Assembly (NCBI GenBank): GCA_902788785.1
Contig: CADALT010000008.1
Span: 1-64,000 of the forward strand
Reading direction: 5' to 3'
Source: an uncultured Ruminococcus sp.
GTDB lineage: Bacteria > Bacillota > Clostridia > Oscillospirales > Ruminococcaceae
DNA length: 64,000 bases
Both the position numbers and the translations under genes were made by a program. Position 1 is the first letter of the stretch, and the number at the start of each line of letters is the position of its first letter. The notes below the pieces were generated by a model. That model saw only the letters and a list, made by a program, of their open reading frames with translations. It did no database searches and was not told the DNA's origin. Positions 8,391 to 17,516 of this stretch are shown in pieces.

Positions 8391-9800
8391 TTAGATATTC
8401 TCATAAAGCTTGATGTATTCTTTTGCCGATCTTTCCCAGCTGAAATCCTGCTTGAATGCTGTATTTACCAGCCTGCCCCAACGCATCTTATCATCGTAGC
8501 AAGCCCTTGCCCTGATACAAGCATCGAGCATATCCTGTGCATTATAGGTCTTGAATGTGAAGCCGTTTCCACCCTTGTCGCCTGCATCTCTGATGGTATC
8601 ACGCAGACCGCCTGTCTCACGTACTATGGGGATAGTGCCGTATCTCAGCGCTATCATCTGTGCAAGTCCGCAAGGCTCGCTCTGGGACGGCATCAGGAAC
8701 ATATCCGCACCTGCATATATCTTCCTCGAAAGTTCAGGTACAAAGCCTATGCGCAGACCAACTCTGTCGGGATAGCGGTAGTGCATCTCATTGAAGAAGT
8801 CCTCGTATATCTTTTCGCCCGAACCAAGTATAGCGAATTTAAAGCCTATCCTTATCATATCCTCGAAAACGTACTTGATAAGGTCAAGGCCCTTATGAGA
8901 TACGAACCTTGTAACTATGCCGATAACAGGCTCTTTTCCTGTGGAAATGCCCATTTCGTTCTCCAGCGCACGCTTACAGACCGCCTTGCCCGACTTATCC
9001 GCAAGACTATAGTTCCTAGCGATATATTTATCGGTGGCAGGGTCATATATCTTACCCGAGATACCGTTCAGGATACCGCTGAGTTTATACTGGTGATGTA
9101 CCAGTTCCCTGTCCAGCGAATGTGAATACCAGGGGTCGAGTATCTCCCAGGCATAGCTCGGTGATACGGTAGTGACACGGTCAGATACTTCGATAGCGGC
9201 TTTAAGGAAGTTCACATCGCCGTCGTAGCTCAGCATATCGGTATGATAAAGAGGTATACCCATAAGGTCGCCTATCAGTTCAAGACCATACTGACCCTGA
9301 TACTGTATATTATGTATGGTGAACACAGTCTTGATGTCCTCATAGCCCTGCTGATAGCGGTAGAAAACATCATAGTAAACAGGTACCAGCGCTGTCTGCC
9401 AGTCGTTGGCATTTATCACATCGGGCTTGAAGTCGATATAGCGCAGCAGTTCCAGCACTGCACGGGAGAAGAATATAAATCTCTCCGCATCGTCATAAAA
9501 GCCGTACATACCGTTTCTTGCGAAGTAATATTCGTTATCCAGCAGATAATAGGTCACTCCGTTCTCCACACCCACGAAAACTCCGCAGTATTGATTGCGC
9601 CATGCCACGGGCACGGTGAAATTCGTTATATAGTTGAGCCTGTCTTTAAGTTCCTGCCTGATGCTGCCATAAAGCGGCAGTACCACACGGCAGTCCTCGC
9701 CCAGTGCGTTCAGTGCCGCAGGCAGCGAACCCGCAACGTCTGCAAGTCCGCCCGAAGCGGAATAAGGCAGACCCTCACTTGCTGTATAAAGTATTTTCAT
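8391..9800 (-). CDS. glgA: Glycogen synthase (ADP-glucose)
   Basis: 469 residues, GT5 glycosyltransferase that lengthens alpha-1,4-glucan with ADP-glucose. The N-terminal MKILYTASEGLPYSASGG block, the acceptor-side HNIQYQGQYG block, GIVTRFVSHKGLDLI and the C-terminal PSQSEPCGLAQMIALRYGTIP with its catalytic-type Glu are all present. The usual KTGGL sugar-nucleotide motif reads ASGGL at residues 15-19, so the lysine is absent. AGGAGG before ATG 9800 sets the start; a frame 13 codons longer has no such site. It ends the leftward glg gene series. Confidence 0.95.
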   Translation of the reverse strand: MKILYTASEGLPYSASGGLADVAGSLPAALNALGEDCRVVLPLYGSIRQELKDRLNYITNFTVPVAWRNQYCGVFVGVENGVTYYLLDNEYYFARNGMYGFYDDAERFIFFSRAVLELLRYIDFKPDVINANDWQTALVPVYYDVFYRYQQGYEDIKTVFTIHNIQYQGQYGLELIGDLMGIPLYHTDMLSYDGDVNFLKAAIEVSDRVTTVSPSYAWEILDPWYSHSLDRELVHHQYKLSGILNGISGKIYDPATDKYIARNYSLADKSGKAVCKRALENEMGISTGKEPVIGIVTRFVSHKGLDLIKYVFEDMIRIGFKFAILGSGEKIYEDFFNEMHYRYPDRVGLRIGFVPELSRKIYAGADMFLMPSQSEPCGLAQMIALRYGTIPIVRETGGLRDTIRDAGDKGGNGFTFKTYNAQDMLDACIRARACYDDKMRWGRLVNTAFKQDFSWERSAKEYIKLYENI

Positions 9801-9866
9801 AGTATCACCCTCCTTTTGAATAAGTGATAAGTCGGTCATAGTCGGTTGAGTCGGCTTGAACAGCTG

Positions 9867-10373
9867 TTACGTCTGATATTTCTTTGAAAAATCAGCAAAC
9901 ATTTCTGAAAGCTCGGATTTCTTTTCTTCGGACATAATATTATACGAATCAATGATGAGTTTTTTGAAGTCATCCGGAAATATATCTGTTCGATAGTTAT
10001 ACATACTTAAAAGTATGGTTTCCAGCAAACTCCATTCCATAGTTGTTTTCCTTTGGGTCATCAGCGTGACTGTTTTGATATCATCAAAGTCATAGCAAGT
10101 GCTCCATACACACGCCTGAAGAAATTGGTCGCCTTTATTATTTATAAGTATATCCATACCCATATCATATGCTTTTGCAGATGACCGCTCCATGAGCTCA
10201 CCCAATGCATAAGGCACTGCTTCGATATATACCATATCATCTATGAACTTGACAAGCTCATCATCAGATGAACGTTTCATAAGTTCTTCAAAAGCATCGC
10301 CGATTTTGCCGTGATCTTCCATTTTCTCGATAATATCATATAGCTCGGCATTTGTATAATTTTTCAGATCCAT
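9867..10373 (-). CDS. Uncharacterised helical protein between glgD and glgA
   Basis: 168 residues, acidic and predicted almost wholly helical, with no signal or membrane segment. Two similar stretches (AFEELMKRSSDDELVKFIDD and YALGELMERSSAKAYDMGMD) suggest short helical repeats. I do not recognise the family; the build is like alpha-helical immunity or HEAT-type proteins, but this is only an impression. It is separated from glgD by a hairpin with a T tail, so it may be read from a weaker promoter or by read-through. The ribosome site (GAGTG) is weak. Its AT content is higher than the flanking glg genes, which suggests an insertion. Confidence 0.6.
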   Translation of the reverse strand: MDLKNYTNAELYDIIEKMEDHGKIGDAFEELMKRSSDDELVKFIDDMVYIEAVPYALGELMERSSAKAYDMGMDILINNKGDQFLQACVWSTCYDFDDIKTVTLMTQRKTTMEWSLLETILLSMYNYRTDIFPDDFKKLIIDSYNIMSEEKKSELSEMFADFSKKYQT

Positions 10374-10440
10374 ATCTTCACTCTTTTATGCCACGAAACA
10401 AGCGCAGACTCTCACGCAGACCGTGATCGACTATCGAAAA

Positions 10441-10473
10441 CGCACGGCACCGACCGACGGCGCCGTGCGGCTA
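10441..10473 (-). terminator. Hairpin after glgD
   Basis: Arms CGCACGGC (10441-10448) and GCCGTGCG (10462-10469). On the minus strand the stem is followed by TTTTCG, so it can end or attenuate transcription between glgD and the genes beyond it. Confidence 0.6.
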
Positions 10474-10487
10474 TTTTACATATGATA

Positions 10488-11615
10488 TCAGACAGTAGCG
10501 CCCTTTGCAACATACATCTGATAGCTTTCGGAGCTTGTCAGAACGTGCTTAGGTGCAACGGTAACGTCCTTATCGGTGATGACGTAATTCATCTGTGCGC
10601 CCTCACCTACGACAGTCCCCTGACCTAAGATACAATTCTTGATCTTGGCGCCCTTGCCGATCTTAACACCTCTGAACAGCACGCAGTTCTCTACTTCGCC
10701 CTCGATTATACAGCCGTCTGCAACGAGGGAATTTGTAACGATACAATCAAGATCGTACTTTGCAGGAGCATTATCGCTTACCTTTGTATAAATAGATCTC
10801 TTCGGTATGAAGATCTGTTTTGCGTTCTCGGGGTCAAGCAGTTCCATATTAGCTTTGAAGTAAGAAGCTGTGGAATTCAGCTTGCTGAAATAATACTTAT
10901 ACTCATAGACCTTTATCTTCAGGTCATTGCATCTTTCCTGAAGAATGTTCTTCTCGAAGCTGACGATACCTCTTGCTATTGAATCCTTTATCATATCCAC
11001 CATGAATTCCATGGACATAACGAACATATTCAGGCTGCAAGTGCAGGTGCCGCTGAGTTCGGGCTGGATAAGAACGCTGGTAACGTTGTTGTCCTCATCG
11101 GTATTGAGTACAGTGGCGGTTTTAAGGTCATCGGAAGTGTACGGACCTGTATGTGCCACAACAGTTATATCAGCGCCTGTCTCGATATGTCTTGAGATTA
11201 TCGGTCTGTAGTCGATATTTGTGATCACGTCGCAGTCAGTCAGCACCACATACTTTGCAGATGAGTGGGTGATAAAATTCATTGCGCCGTATATGGCTTC
11301 TATCCTGCCTCTGTAGAGGGTGCTTTCCACATTGCCGAAGGGAGGCAGTATATAAAGTCCGCCCTTCTTCCTTGCCAGATCCCATTCTCTTGCGGAACCC
11401 AGATGGTCAAGCAGGCTCTGGTAGTTGGCTTTGGTTATAACGCCGACCTCACTGATGCCGCTGTTCACCATATTGGAAAGAGGAAAATCTATCAGGCGGT
11501 ATCTTCCGCCGAACATAACAGAACCCATGGTCCTGTTCTTGGTCAGGTCGCCAAGAGTCGTGTCGTGCATATTAGCGAAAACAAGACCCAGTACATTGCT
11601 CATATTAACTTCCAT
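10488..11615 (-). CDS. glgD: ADP-glucose pyrophosphorylase subunit GlgD
   Basis: 375 residues, nucleotidyltransferase fold at the N-terminus and a left-handed beta-helix (hexapeptide-like repeats such as VADGCIIEGEVENCVLFRGV) from about residue 280. It is a GlgC paralogue: the catalytic pyrophosphorylase motif GGxGxRL is missing and replaced by ANMHDTTLGDLTKNR, as known for the GlgD partner that modulates GlgC in Firmicutes. The start is ambiguous between ATG 11615 and ATG 11603; the first has AAGGA 12 bases away. It lies 18 bp after glgC in the same operon. Confidence 0.93.
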   Translation of the reverse strand: MEVNMSNVLGLVFANMHDTTLGDLTKNRTMGSVMFGGRYRLIDFPLSNMVNSGISEVGVITKANYQSLLDHLGSAREWDLARKKGGLYILPPFGNVESTLYRGRIEAIYGAMNFITHSSAKYVVLTDCDVITNIDYRPIISRHIETGADITVVAHTGPYTSDDLKTATVLNTDEDNNVTSVLIQPELSGTCTCSLNMFVMSMEFMVDMIKDSIARGIVSFEKNILQERCNDLKIKVYEYKYYFSKLNSTASYFKANMELLDPENAKQIFIPKRSIYTKVSDNAPAKYDLDCIVTNSLVADGCIIEGEVENCVLFRGVKIGKGAKIKNCILGQGTVVGEGAQMNYVITDKDVTVAPKHVLTSSESYQMYVAKGATV

Positions 11616-11633
11616 CGTTTACTCGGTCCTTTC

Positions 11634-12836
11634 TTAAATATTCTCGTAGATTATAGCCTTTGGCGCAACTGTACTGCCGTCGGATATAGTAAGATTATGT
11701 CCCACAACAGCCACGCCCCAGCTGGACTTGTCCTCGATGGTCTCGGGTCTTGCACCGACCTGGCAGTTCTCGCCGATGATAGAATTCTCACCGACAATGG
11801 CATACTCGACCTTTGCACCCTTCTTGACCACCGCACCGGGCATCAGGATGGAATCGTATATCACAGCGCCCTCCTCAACGGTAACACCATCTGAGATCAT
11901 CGAGAACTCGACCTGTCCGTCGATGACACAGCCCTCTGTTACCATGGAGTTCTGTACCTCTGCATTCTTGCCTATACTCTGGGGAGGATAGATAGGGTTC
12001 CTGGAATAGATCTTCCAGTTGGGGTCATAAAGGTCTATGGGGATATTTGGATTTATAAGGTCCATATTAGCTTCCCACAGGCTCTCGATGGTTCCCACGT
12101 CCTTCCAGTAGCCGTCAAACCTGTAAGCTACCAGCTTTTCGCCTGCTTCTCTCATATCGGGGATGATGTTCTTGCCGAAGTCCTTGGAAGCAGTCTCATC
12201 CTCTTCATTGGCGATAAGATATGCTCTCAGCTTCTCCCAGGTGAACACATATATACCCATGGAAGCCAGAGTAGATCTGGGGTTTGCGGGCTTTTCCTCG
12301 AAGTCGATGATATTATCGTCATCATCGGTTATCATGATGCCGAATCTTGAAGCTTCATGCTTAGGCACATCCAGCACAGCGATGGTAGCCGCTGCACCTT
12401 TCTTCTTATGAAATTCCAGCATCTTATTGTAATCCATCTTATAGATATGGTCGCCCGAGAGAACGATCACATACTCGGGGTCATATCTGTCGATGAAGCC
12501 TATATTCTGATAGATAGCATTTGCGGTACCCGAATACCAGTCTGCGCCTGTAGCCTTCTGATAAGGAGGCAGTACATGAACGCCGCCATGTATCCTGTCA
12601 AGGTCCCAGGGCTGACCGTTGCCGATATACTCATTGAGTACCAGCGGCTGGTACTGAGTAAGTACACCAACGGTATCTATACCCGAATTGATGCAGTTTG
12701 AAAGCGGAAAGTCGATTATACGATATTTAGCGCCAAATGGCACTGCGGGCTTAGCCACATCCTGTGTCAGAGCGTAAAGTCTGCTGCCCTGACCGCCTGC
12801 AAGAAGCATAGCCACACATTCTTTTTTGTTGAACAT
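11634..12836 (-). CDS. glgC: Glucose-1-phosphate adenylyltransferase (ADP-glucose pyrophosphorylase)
   Basis: 400 residues. It makes ADP-glucose from ATP and glucose-1-phosphate, the committed step of glycogen synthesis. [16 protein letters not shown] is the nucleotide-binding motif with the catalytic Arg, followed by [30 protein letters not shown] carries the metal-binding Asp; FEEKP is the sugar-phosphate motif. The C-terminal third is the beta-helix. ATG 12836 is preferred over one at 12854, which lacks a ribosome site. It follows glgB by 58 bp. Confidence 0.96.
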   Translation of the reverse strand: MFNKKECVAMLLAGGQGSRLYALTQDVAKPAVPFGAKYRIIDFPLSNCINSGIDTVGVLTQYQPLVLNEYIGNGQPWDLDRIHGGVHVLPPYQKATGADWYSGTANAIYQNIGFIDRYDPEYVIVLSGDHIYKMDYNKMLEFHKKKGAAATIAVLDVPKHEASRFGIMITDDDDNIIDFEEKPANPRSTLASMGIYVFTWEKLRAYLIANEEDETASKDFGKNIIPDMREAGEKLVAYRFDGYWKDVGTIESLWEANMDLINPNIPIDLYDPNWKIYSRNPIYPPQSIGKNAEVQNSMVTEGCVIDGQVEFSMISDGVTVEEGAVIYDSILMPGAVVKKGAKVEYAIVGENSIIGENCQVGARPETIEDKSSWGVAVVGHNLTISDGSTVAPKAIIYENI

Positions 12837-12894
12837 AAATTTTTCACCCACCAATTTTTTTTATTGACACACCGCCGTTATACACGGCAATGGA

Positions 12895-14925
12895 CTATCT
12901 CTTACTTCTCTTATTTCTTTTATTCTTCCTTCTCATTTTGGAAGACTTTTTCCTGCCCGAAGATACCTTTGAGGAAGACCTCTTCACCGCAGGCTTTTTC
13001 ACGCTCTTTTTGGAAGCGGACTTTTTCTTCTCGCCGTCCTTCCTGACCTCGAAATACATACAAGCGAAAGGAGGTATATCTATGCACACCGACTGTTCAA
13101 AGCCGTGCATGGGAACATCCTGCGACTTAACAGTGCCGTTGACATAAGGTGCACCGTCTGTGGAGGCTGAGTTGAACACCTCGGTATACTTGCCCTTGTA
13201 AGGCACACCGAAACAATACGATTTACGCTCCACGGGAACGAAGTTGCAAAGCACGATTATCTCGTTGGCTTGTGCATCGAAGCGGCGGAATATGATGATA
13301 CTCTGCCTGAAATCGTCATTTGCTATCCAGCTGAAACCGCTCCAGTCAAAGTCCTTCTGCCAGAACTGAGGATGGTCAAGGTAGAACTTATTAAGACGCT
13401 TTGAGAATGCCAGATAATTCCTGTGATTATCATACTCGTCCACCAGGAACCACTCAAGACCGTTCTCATAATCCCACTCTCTGAACTGGGCAAATTCGGT
13501 GCCCATGAACATCAGCTTTTTACCGGGATGCGCCATCATATATGCATTGAACAGCTTGCACTGCTCGAACTTTTTATCCACATCTCCGCCGTACATCTTA
13601 TTGACCAGCGAAGCCTTGCCGTGTACCACCTCATCATGGGAGATAGGCAGCACGAAGTTCTCCGAAAAAGCGTAGAAGAACGAGAACGTCAGCATATCGT
13701 GATGGAAAGCCCTGTCGATAGGGTCGTAGGACATATACTTCAGCATATCGTTCATCCAGCCCATATTCCATTTGAAATTAAAGCCGAGTCCTCCGTCGGT
13801 AACGGGCTTTGTGACCATAGGCCATGCAGTGGACTCCTCCGCAATCATCAGTACGGTGGGGCATCTGGAGAATACAGCTGTATTCAGGTCTCTTAAAAAC
13901 TGCACAGCTTCAAGGTTCTCATGACCGCCGTAAATATTAGGTGTCCACTCGCCGTCACGTCTGTCATAATCAAGATACAGCATAGATGCCACCGCATCTA
14001 CTCTGAGACCGTCGATATGATACTGTTCTATCCAGTACAGCGCATTTGAGATAAGGAAAGACTTTACCTCTCCCCTGCCGTAATCGAATACCCTGGTGCC
14101 CCATGCAAGATGGTCACGCTTTCTTGGGTCGGCATATTCATAAGATGCGCCGCCGTCAAACTCAAACAGACCTGCTTCATCCCTCGGGAAATGGGCAGGC
14201 ACCCAGTCAAGTATCACAGAGATGCCTGCCTGATGGAACAGGTCTATCATCGCCATGAACTCATGGGGCGTGCCGAATCGTGAAGTCGGAGCAAAATAGC
14301 CTATGCCCTGATAGCCCCACGAACCGTCAAACGGGAATTCAGCCAGCGGCATGAACTCGATATGGGTATAGCCCATTTCCTTCAGGTAGGGTATGATGGT
14401 ATTGGCAAATTTGGTATAAGAGTAATACAGCCCGTCATCGCAGCTTTTCCATGAATTAAGATGTACCTCATAGATATTCATGGGGCAGTTGTAGACATCC
14501 TTTGTCTTGCGTTCCTCCTGCCACTTGTCATCCTTCCACTTATAGCCCTCGATATCAAATATCTTCGAGCCCGTCTGGGGCTTCAGTTCCATATGAGTAC
14601 CATAAGGGTCGGCTTTATAATGACGTTTGCCGTCACAGCCGTCTATACAGAATTTATATGTATCAAAGGTCTTCATACCCGGTACAAAGACCTCCCACAC
14701 CTCCGACTCTGCTATCTGTTCCATCGGAGTTGCTTCATCTTCCCATTCATTGAAATCGCCCACCAGAGATACAGCCTTTGCCTTAGCAGCCCATACTCTG
14801 AAATAGTAGCCTTCTTTTCCGTCTTTTTCGCCTTTATGACAACCTAAGAACTTGTATGTCTCAAGATTGGTTCCGTTATGAAAAAGGTACAGAGGTACCT
14901 CATATTCCTGAGGGATCTTTTCCAT
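12895..14925 (-). CDS. glgB: 1,4-alpha-glucan branching enzyme with a basic tail
   Basis: 676 residues, GH13. A CBM48 module spans about residues 35-120, then the TIM barrel: DWVPAHFPRDE, GLRVDAVASMLYLDY with the nucleophile Asp, MIAEES with the acid Glu, and PISHDEVVHGK. It forms alpha-1,6 branches. The last ~45 residues are a Lys/Ser/Arg tail (runs such as KKKSASKKSVKKPAVKRSSS) not found in usual branching enzymes. AGGAGG lies upstream of ATG 14925; the frame runs on to a TTG at 14952, within the palindrome, and is less likely. First gene of the glg operon. Confidence 0.96.
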   Translation of the reverse strand: MEKIPQEYEVPLYLFHNGTNLETYKFLGCHKGEKDGKEGYYFRVWAAKAKAVSLVGDFNEWEDEATPMEQIAESEVWEVFVPGMKTFDTYKFCIDGCDGKRHYKADPYGTHMELKPQTGSKIFDIEGYKWKDDKWQEERKTKDVYNCPMNIYEVHLNSWKSCDDGLYYSYTKFANTIIPYLKEMGYTHIEFMPLAEFPFDGSWGYQGIGYFAPTSRFGTPHEFMAMIDLFHQAGISVILDWVPAHFPRDEAGLFEFDGGASYEYADPRKRDHLAWGTRVFDYGRGEVKSFLISNALYWIEQYHIDGLRVDAVASMLYLDYDRRDGEWTPNIYGGHENLEAVQFLRDLNTAVFSRCPTVLMIAEESTAWPMVTKPVTDGGLGFNFKWNMGWMNDMLKYMSYDPIDRAFHHDMLTFSFFYAFSENFVLPISHDEVVHGKASLVNKMYGGDVDKKFEQCKLFNAYMMAHPGKKLMFMGTEFAQFREWDYENGLEWFLVDEYDNHRNYLAFSKRLNKFYLDHPQFWQKDFDWSGFSWIANDDFRQSIIIFRRFDAQANEIIVLCNFVPVERKSYCFGVPYKGKYTEVFNSASTDGAPYVNGTVKSQDVPMHGFEQSVCIDIPPFACMYFEVRKDGEKKKSASKKSVKKPAVKRSSSKVSSGRKKSSKMRRKNKRNKRSKR

Positions 14926-14950
14926 GAAAACTCTTTCCTCCTTCGCTTTC

Positions 14951-14968
14951 AAGGCATAGCTATGCCTT
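14951..14968. promoter_or_regulatory. 18-bp perfect palindrome at the glg transcription start
   Basis: AAGGCATAGCTATGCCTT is identical on both strands. It begins about five bases after the predicted transcription start and ends 26 bases before the glgB start codon, so it may be a repressor operator or a leader hairpin hiding the ribosome site region. No regulator is encoded next to it. Confidence 0.55.
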
Positions 14969-14979
14969 TTGATATATTT

Positions 14980-15008
14980 ATTTTAACTCTTTTTTCATAT
15001 AATTTCAA
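14980..15008 (-). promoter_or_regulatory. Promoter of the glycogen operon
   Basis: Minus strand: -35 TTGAAA (15003-15008), 17-bp spacer, -10 TAAAAT (14980-14985). The transcription start is expected near 14973, directly before the palindrome. Confidence 0.68.
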
Positions 15009-15100
15009 GGGGCTTTGTGATTTTTTTCAGTTTTTCACATATTCTAAGTATCGGTTTTGTATAGTATGTATACGGATTTATCACTTAATTCACTGTTTTC

Positions 15101-17437
15101 TTACCTTTTATACACATTTACAACTGCATCTTTATCACGTTCGACTCTGACCGCCATAATGGTCAGATCATCACAGTGATCTCTGCGCCTGCGTTTGAGG
15201 GCAATACTGCCCAGCTGCTGCACGAGAGAGTCAAGATCGGTATCGCTGTGTTCGGCGGCAATATGTGCCATAAGTTCGGCGGTATCATCATCCGCACCAT
15301 CGGAAGTAAGTATGATAGTATCACCGTCAAACAGCTTGACCTCGCTTATGTCGGGAGGACAGTCTGCCAATATCCCCGCAGGGAATGACTGACCGCCCAG
15401 CGCTGTAACTGCACCGTCACGGCAAAGCCTGCTTTTGACAGCACCCGCTTTAAGCAATGTAGCCCTGCCGCCGCACAGGTCAAGGCGCAGCATATCCATA
15501 GTCGCAAAGGATTCCTCCCAGCCTTTGACACGCAGCATAGAACTTACCAGCCTGTGTACTGTGGTCATGGAAAGCCCCGAAGTCAGCAGCTTTTCCATAA
15601 GGCTGACAGTGAACGATGAATCAAGTCTGGCACGTTTGCCTGTACCCATACCGTCCGAAAGCAGCAGATATTTCTCGCTGCCGCCAATATCGAATATCTC
15701 GCAGCTGTCGCCCGAATATTCGCCGCCTGCGGAGGCTGTGAACACTGCGGTCTCAGCGATGAACACAGGAAGTTCCGCAAAGGATATGCGTGAAACTCCG
15801 TCTTCCTGAGCCACATCGGGAAGCCCCATATCACAGTCCAGCAAAGCTGAAACAGAAGCAGTAAGCTTTATAAGGTCGCCCGAAAAAACGCCGTTTACAA
15901 ACGCATCGATCCGACGGCACAAAGTATCATCCACATAAACGCAGACCTTTGCGCCCTTGCATCCCATGGCTGAGAATATCTCACGCACCCTTGCGGACAG
16001 CGCAGGGTCGATACTCCTGACGGCTGATGAACGGAATGAAAGGTCTGCGAGTATAGCCTCCATGGAAGCCAGCTGCTCGGTGAGCATACCTCTTAACTCT
16101 CTCATCCTGATGTTCTCGGTCTTTTCCTCTAGTATCCTGCGGCTGAACTCACCAAAGGCATCGGCTATCAGCTGCGGTCTTGAACAGGTCGGCACAAGCT
16201 CCGCTGCCTGAACAGCACCTACAGTGCCATAGTTCTGCGCCATATACTCCAGCTTATCAAATGCACCGACAGTATCGCTATCCTCGGCAAAGCAAGCCGC
16301 ACAGCCTGCACATTCGCTGCAAATGCAGCGCCTTACCTCACCTGCTGCGGTACGTTCAGCGGCACTCTTATCCATAGCATCGGTGACCATATCCAGTCTG
16401 CGCCGTATGCTGCATAAGGTCTGCCCTGCAAAAGCCAGCCTTGATGATGTGGTCTGCCCGATAAGATCAAGCGTACTGCTGAAACCCGAGAGCTTCTTGC
16501 CAAAACGCCTGAGCCTTTCCGCAGGTATTATGATATAAAGCAGTGAGCCTGCCGCCACATCGGCAAACATATGATAAGTATCACCGTTTACCCCCACAGC
16601 CACAAGACTTATGAGCGAGGATATGAGCAGAGCCATAACTGTACCGAAATTGCCAAAGCGCACAAAAGCTCCGCACACTAGACCTGCGGTAGCCAGCAGC
16701 AGAGTATTTCTCGCAAGGCTCGGGTCACACACCATCACTCCGCAGGCAGTAAGCGCTCCCACCACCGCACCGCCGAAGCTGCGGTATCTGCGCACTGCAT
16801 ACAGCAGCACGAATGTGCCCATGATACGCCCCGGGTCGAAAGCAAAGATATGTACCGATGACAGCACACTGACTGCCATTATCCCGAACATACCGAGGAA
16901 TATACCGTTCATGCCCGTTAGGTCGTACACACCGCTTCTTCTGAAAGCTGCCGTTATCGTCATGACGATAAACACCGTACAGCCTGCCAGAAGTGAATTC
17001 ACCATACGCATCGATGCAAGATAGAAGTCGGTCGGCATAGCTGCGGTCATAACACACGAAAACAGCATGAGCGTACCCACCACCGTAAGCGAACGGTATA
17101 CAGGGTCATCACGGTGACTGCCAAACGGGTCTATAAAATGTATCGCCGTTATGACAAGCACCGAACATATCTGTATTATGCCTGCTTCGATACCACGGTT
17201 CAGAAGAAACGAGAGCACCGTTCCCAAAAAGACCGCAGGTGCGCAGTCCCCTGCCAGTGAAGCCGCAGCCGCACACATAAATGACGGGAAGCCCAGCACC
17301 ACCGACATACCCGTAAGTATGCCTGTCAAAAATGCAGCTATCTGCCGCCGCAGCCTTCCGCCCTTTTCAGATATATCACGTTTTTTTGTCCTGCCTGCCT
17401 TTTCACGGGATACAGCAGTTTTTACATTTTGCAGCAT
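15101..17437 (-). CDS. spoIIE: Stage II sporulation protein E (PP2C phosphatase)
   Basis: 778 residues (B. subtilis 827). About ten hydrophobic segments fill residues 35-305; a central region with a Cys cluster (CICSECAGCAACF near 370) follows; the C-terminal PP2C-type Ser/Thr phosphatase starts near 560 with LLSDGMGTGKRA carrying the metal Asp and closes with ILTSDGADDD and DDLTIMAVRV. In sporulators it dephosphorylates SpoIIAA in the forespore and binds FtsZ at the polar septum. ATG 17437 is chosen over GTG 17446 because GGGGGA is better spaced. Strong sign of a sporulation programme in this lineage. Confidence 0.93.
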   Translation of the reverse strand: MLQNVKTAVSREKAGRTKKRDISEKGGRLRRQIAAFLTGILTGMSVVLGFPSFMCAAAASLAGDCAPAVFLGTVLSFLLNRGIEAGIIQICSVLVITAIHFIDPFGSHRDDPVYRSLTVVGTLMLFSCVMTAAMPTDFYLASMRMVNSLLAGCTVFIVMTITAAFRRSGVYDLTGMNGIFLGMFGIMAVSVLSSVHIFAFDPGRIMGTFVLLYAVRRYRSFGGAVVGALTACGVMVCDPSLARNTLLLATAGLVCGAFVRFGNFGTVMALLISSLISLVAVGVNGDTYHMFADVAAGSLLYIIIPAERLRRFGKKLSGFSSTLDLIGQTTSSRLAFAGQTLCSIRRRLDMVTDAMDKSAAERTAAGEVRRCICSECAGCAACFAEDSDTVGAFDKLEYMAQNYGTVGAVQAAELVPTCSRPQLIADAFGEFSRRILEEKTENIRMRELRGMLTEQLASMEAILADLSFRSSAVRSIDPALSARVREIFSAMGCKGAKVCVYVDDTLCRRIDAFVNGVFSGDLIKLTASVSALLDCDMGLPDVAQEDGVSRISFAELPVFIAETAVFTASAGGEYSGDSCEIFDIGGSEKYLLLSDGMGTGKRARLDSSFTVSLMEKLLTSGLSMTTVHRLVSSMLRVKGWEESFATMDMLRLDLCGGRATLLKAGAVKSRLCRDGAVTALGGQSFPAGILADCPPDISEVKLFDGDTIILTSDGADDDTAELMAHIAAEHSDTDLDSLVQQLGSIALKRRRRDHCDDLTIMAVRVERDKDAVVNVYKR

Positions 17438-17516
17438 ATTTATCACATCCCCCGAATAGAATACATATTTATTCTATCATCGCAGGAATGTGAAAAATGT
17501 CGTTTTTGAATATCAG

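Noticed and set aside
8376..9827. Two plus-strand frames of 249 and 194 codons
   Set aside because: Both are antisense to glgA, which has full family motifs.
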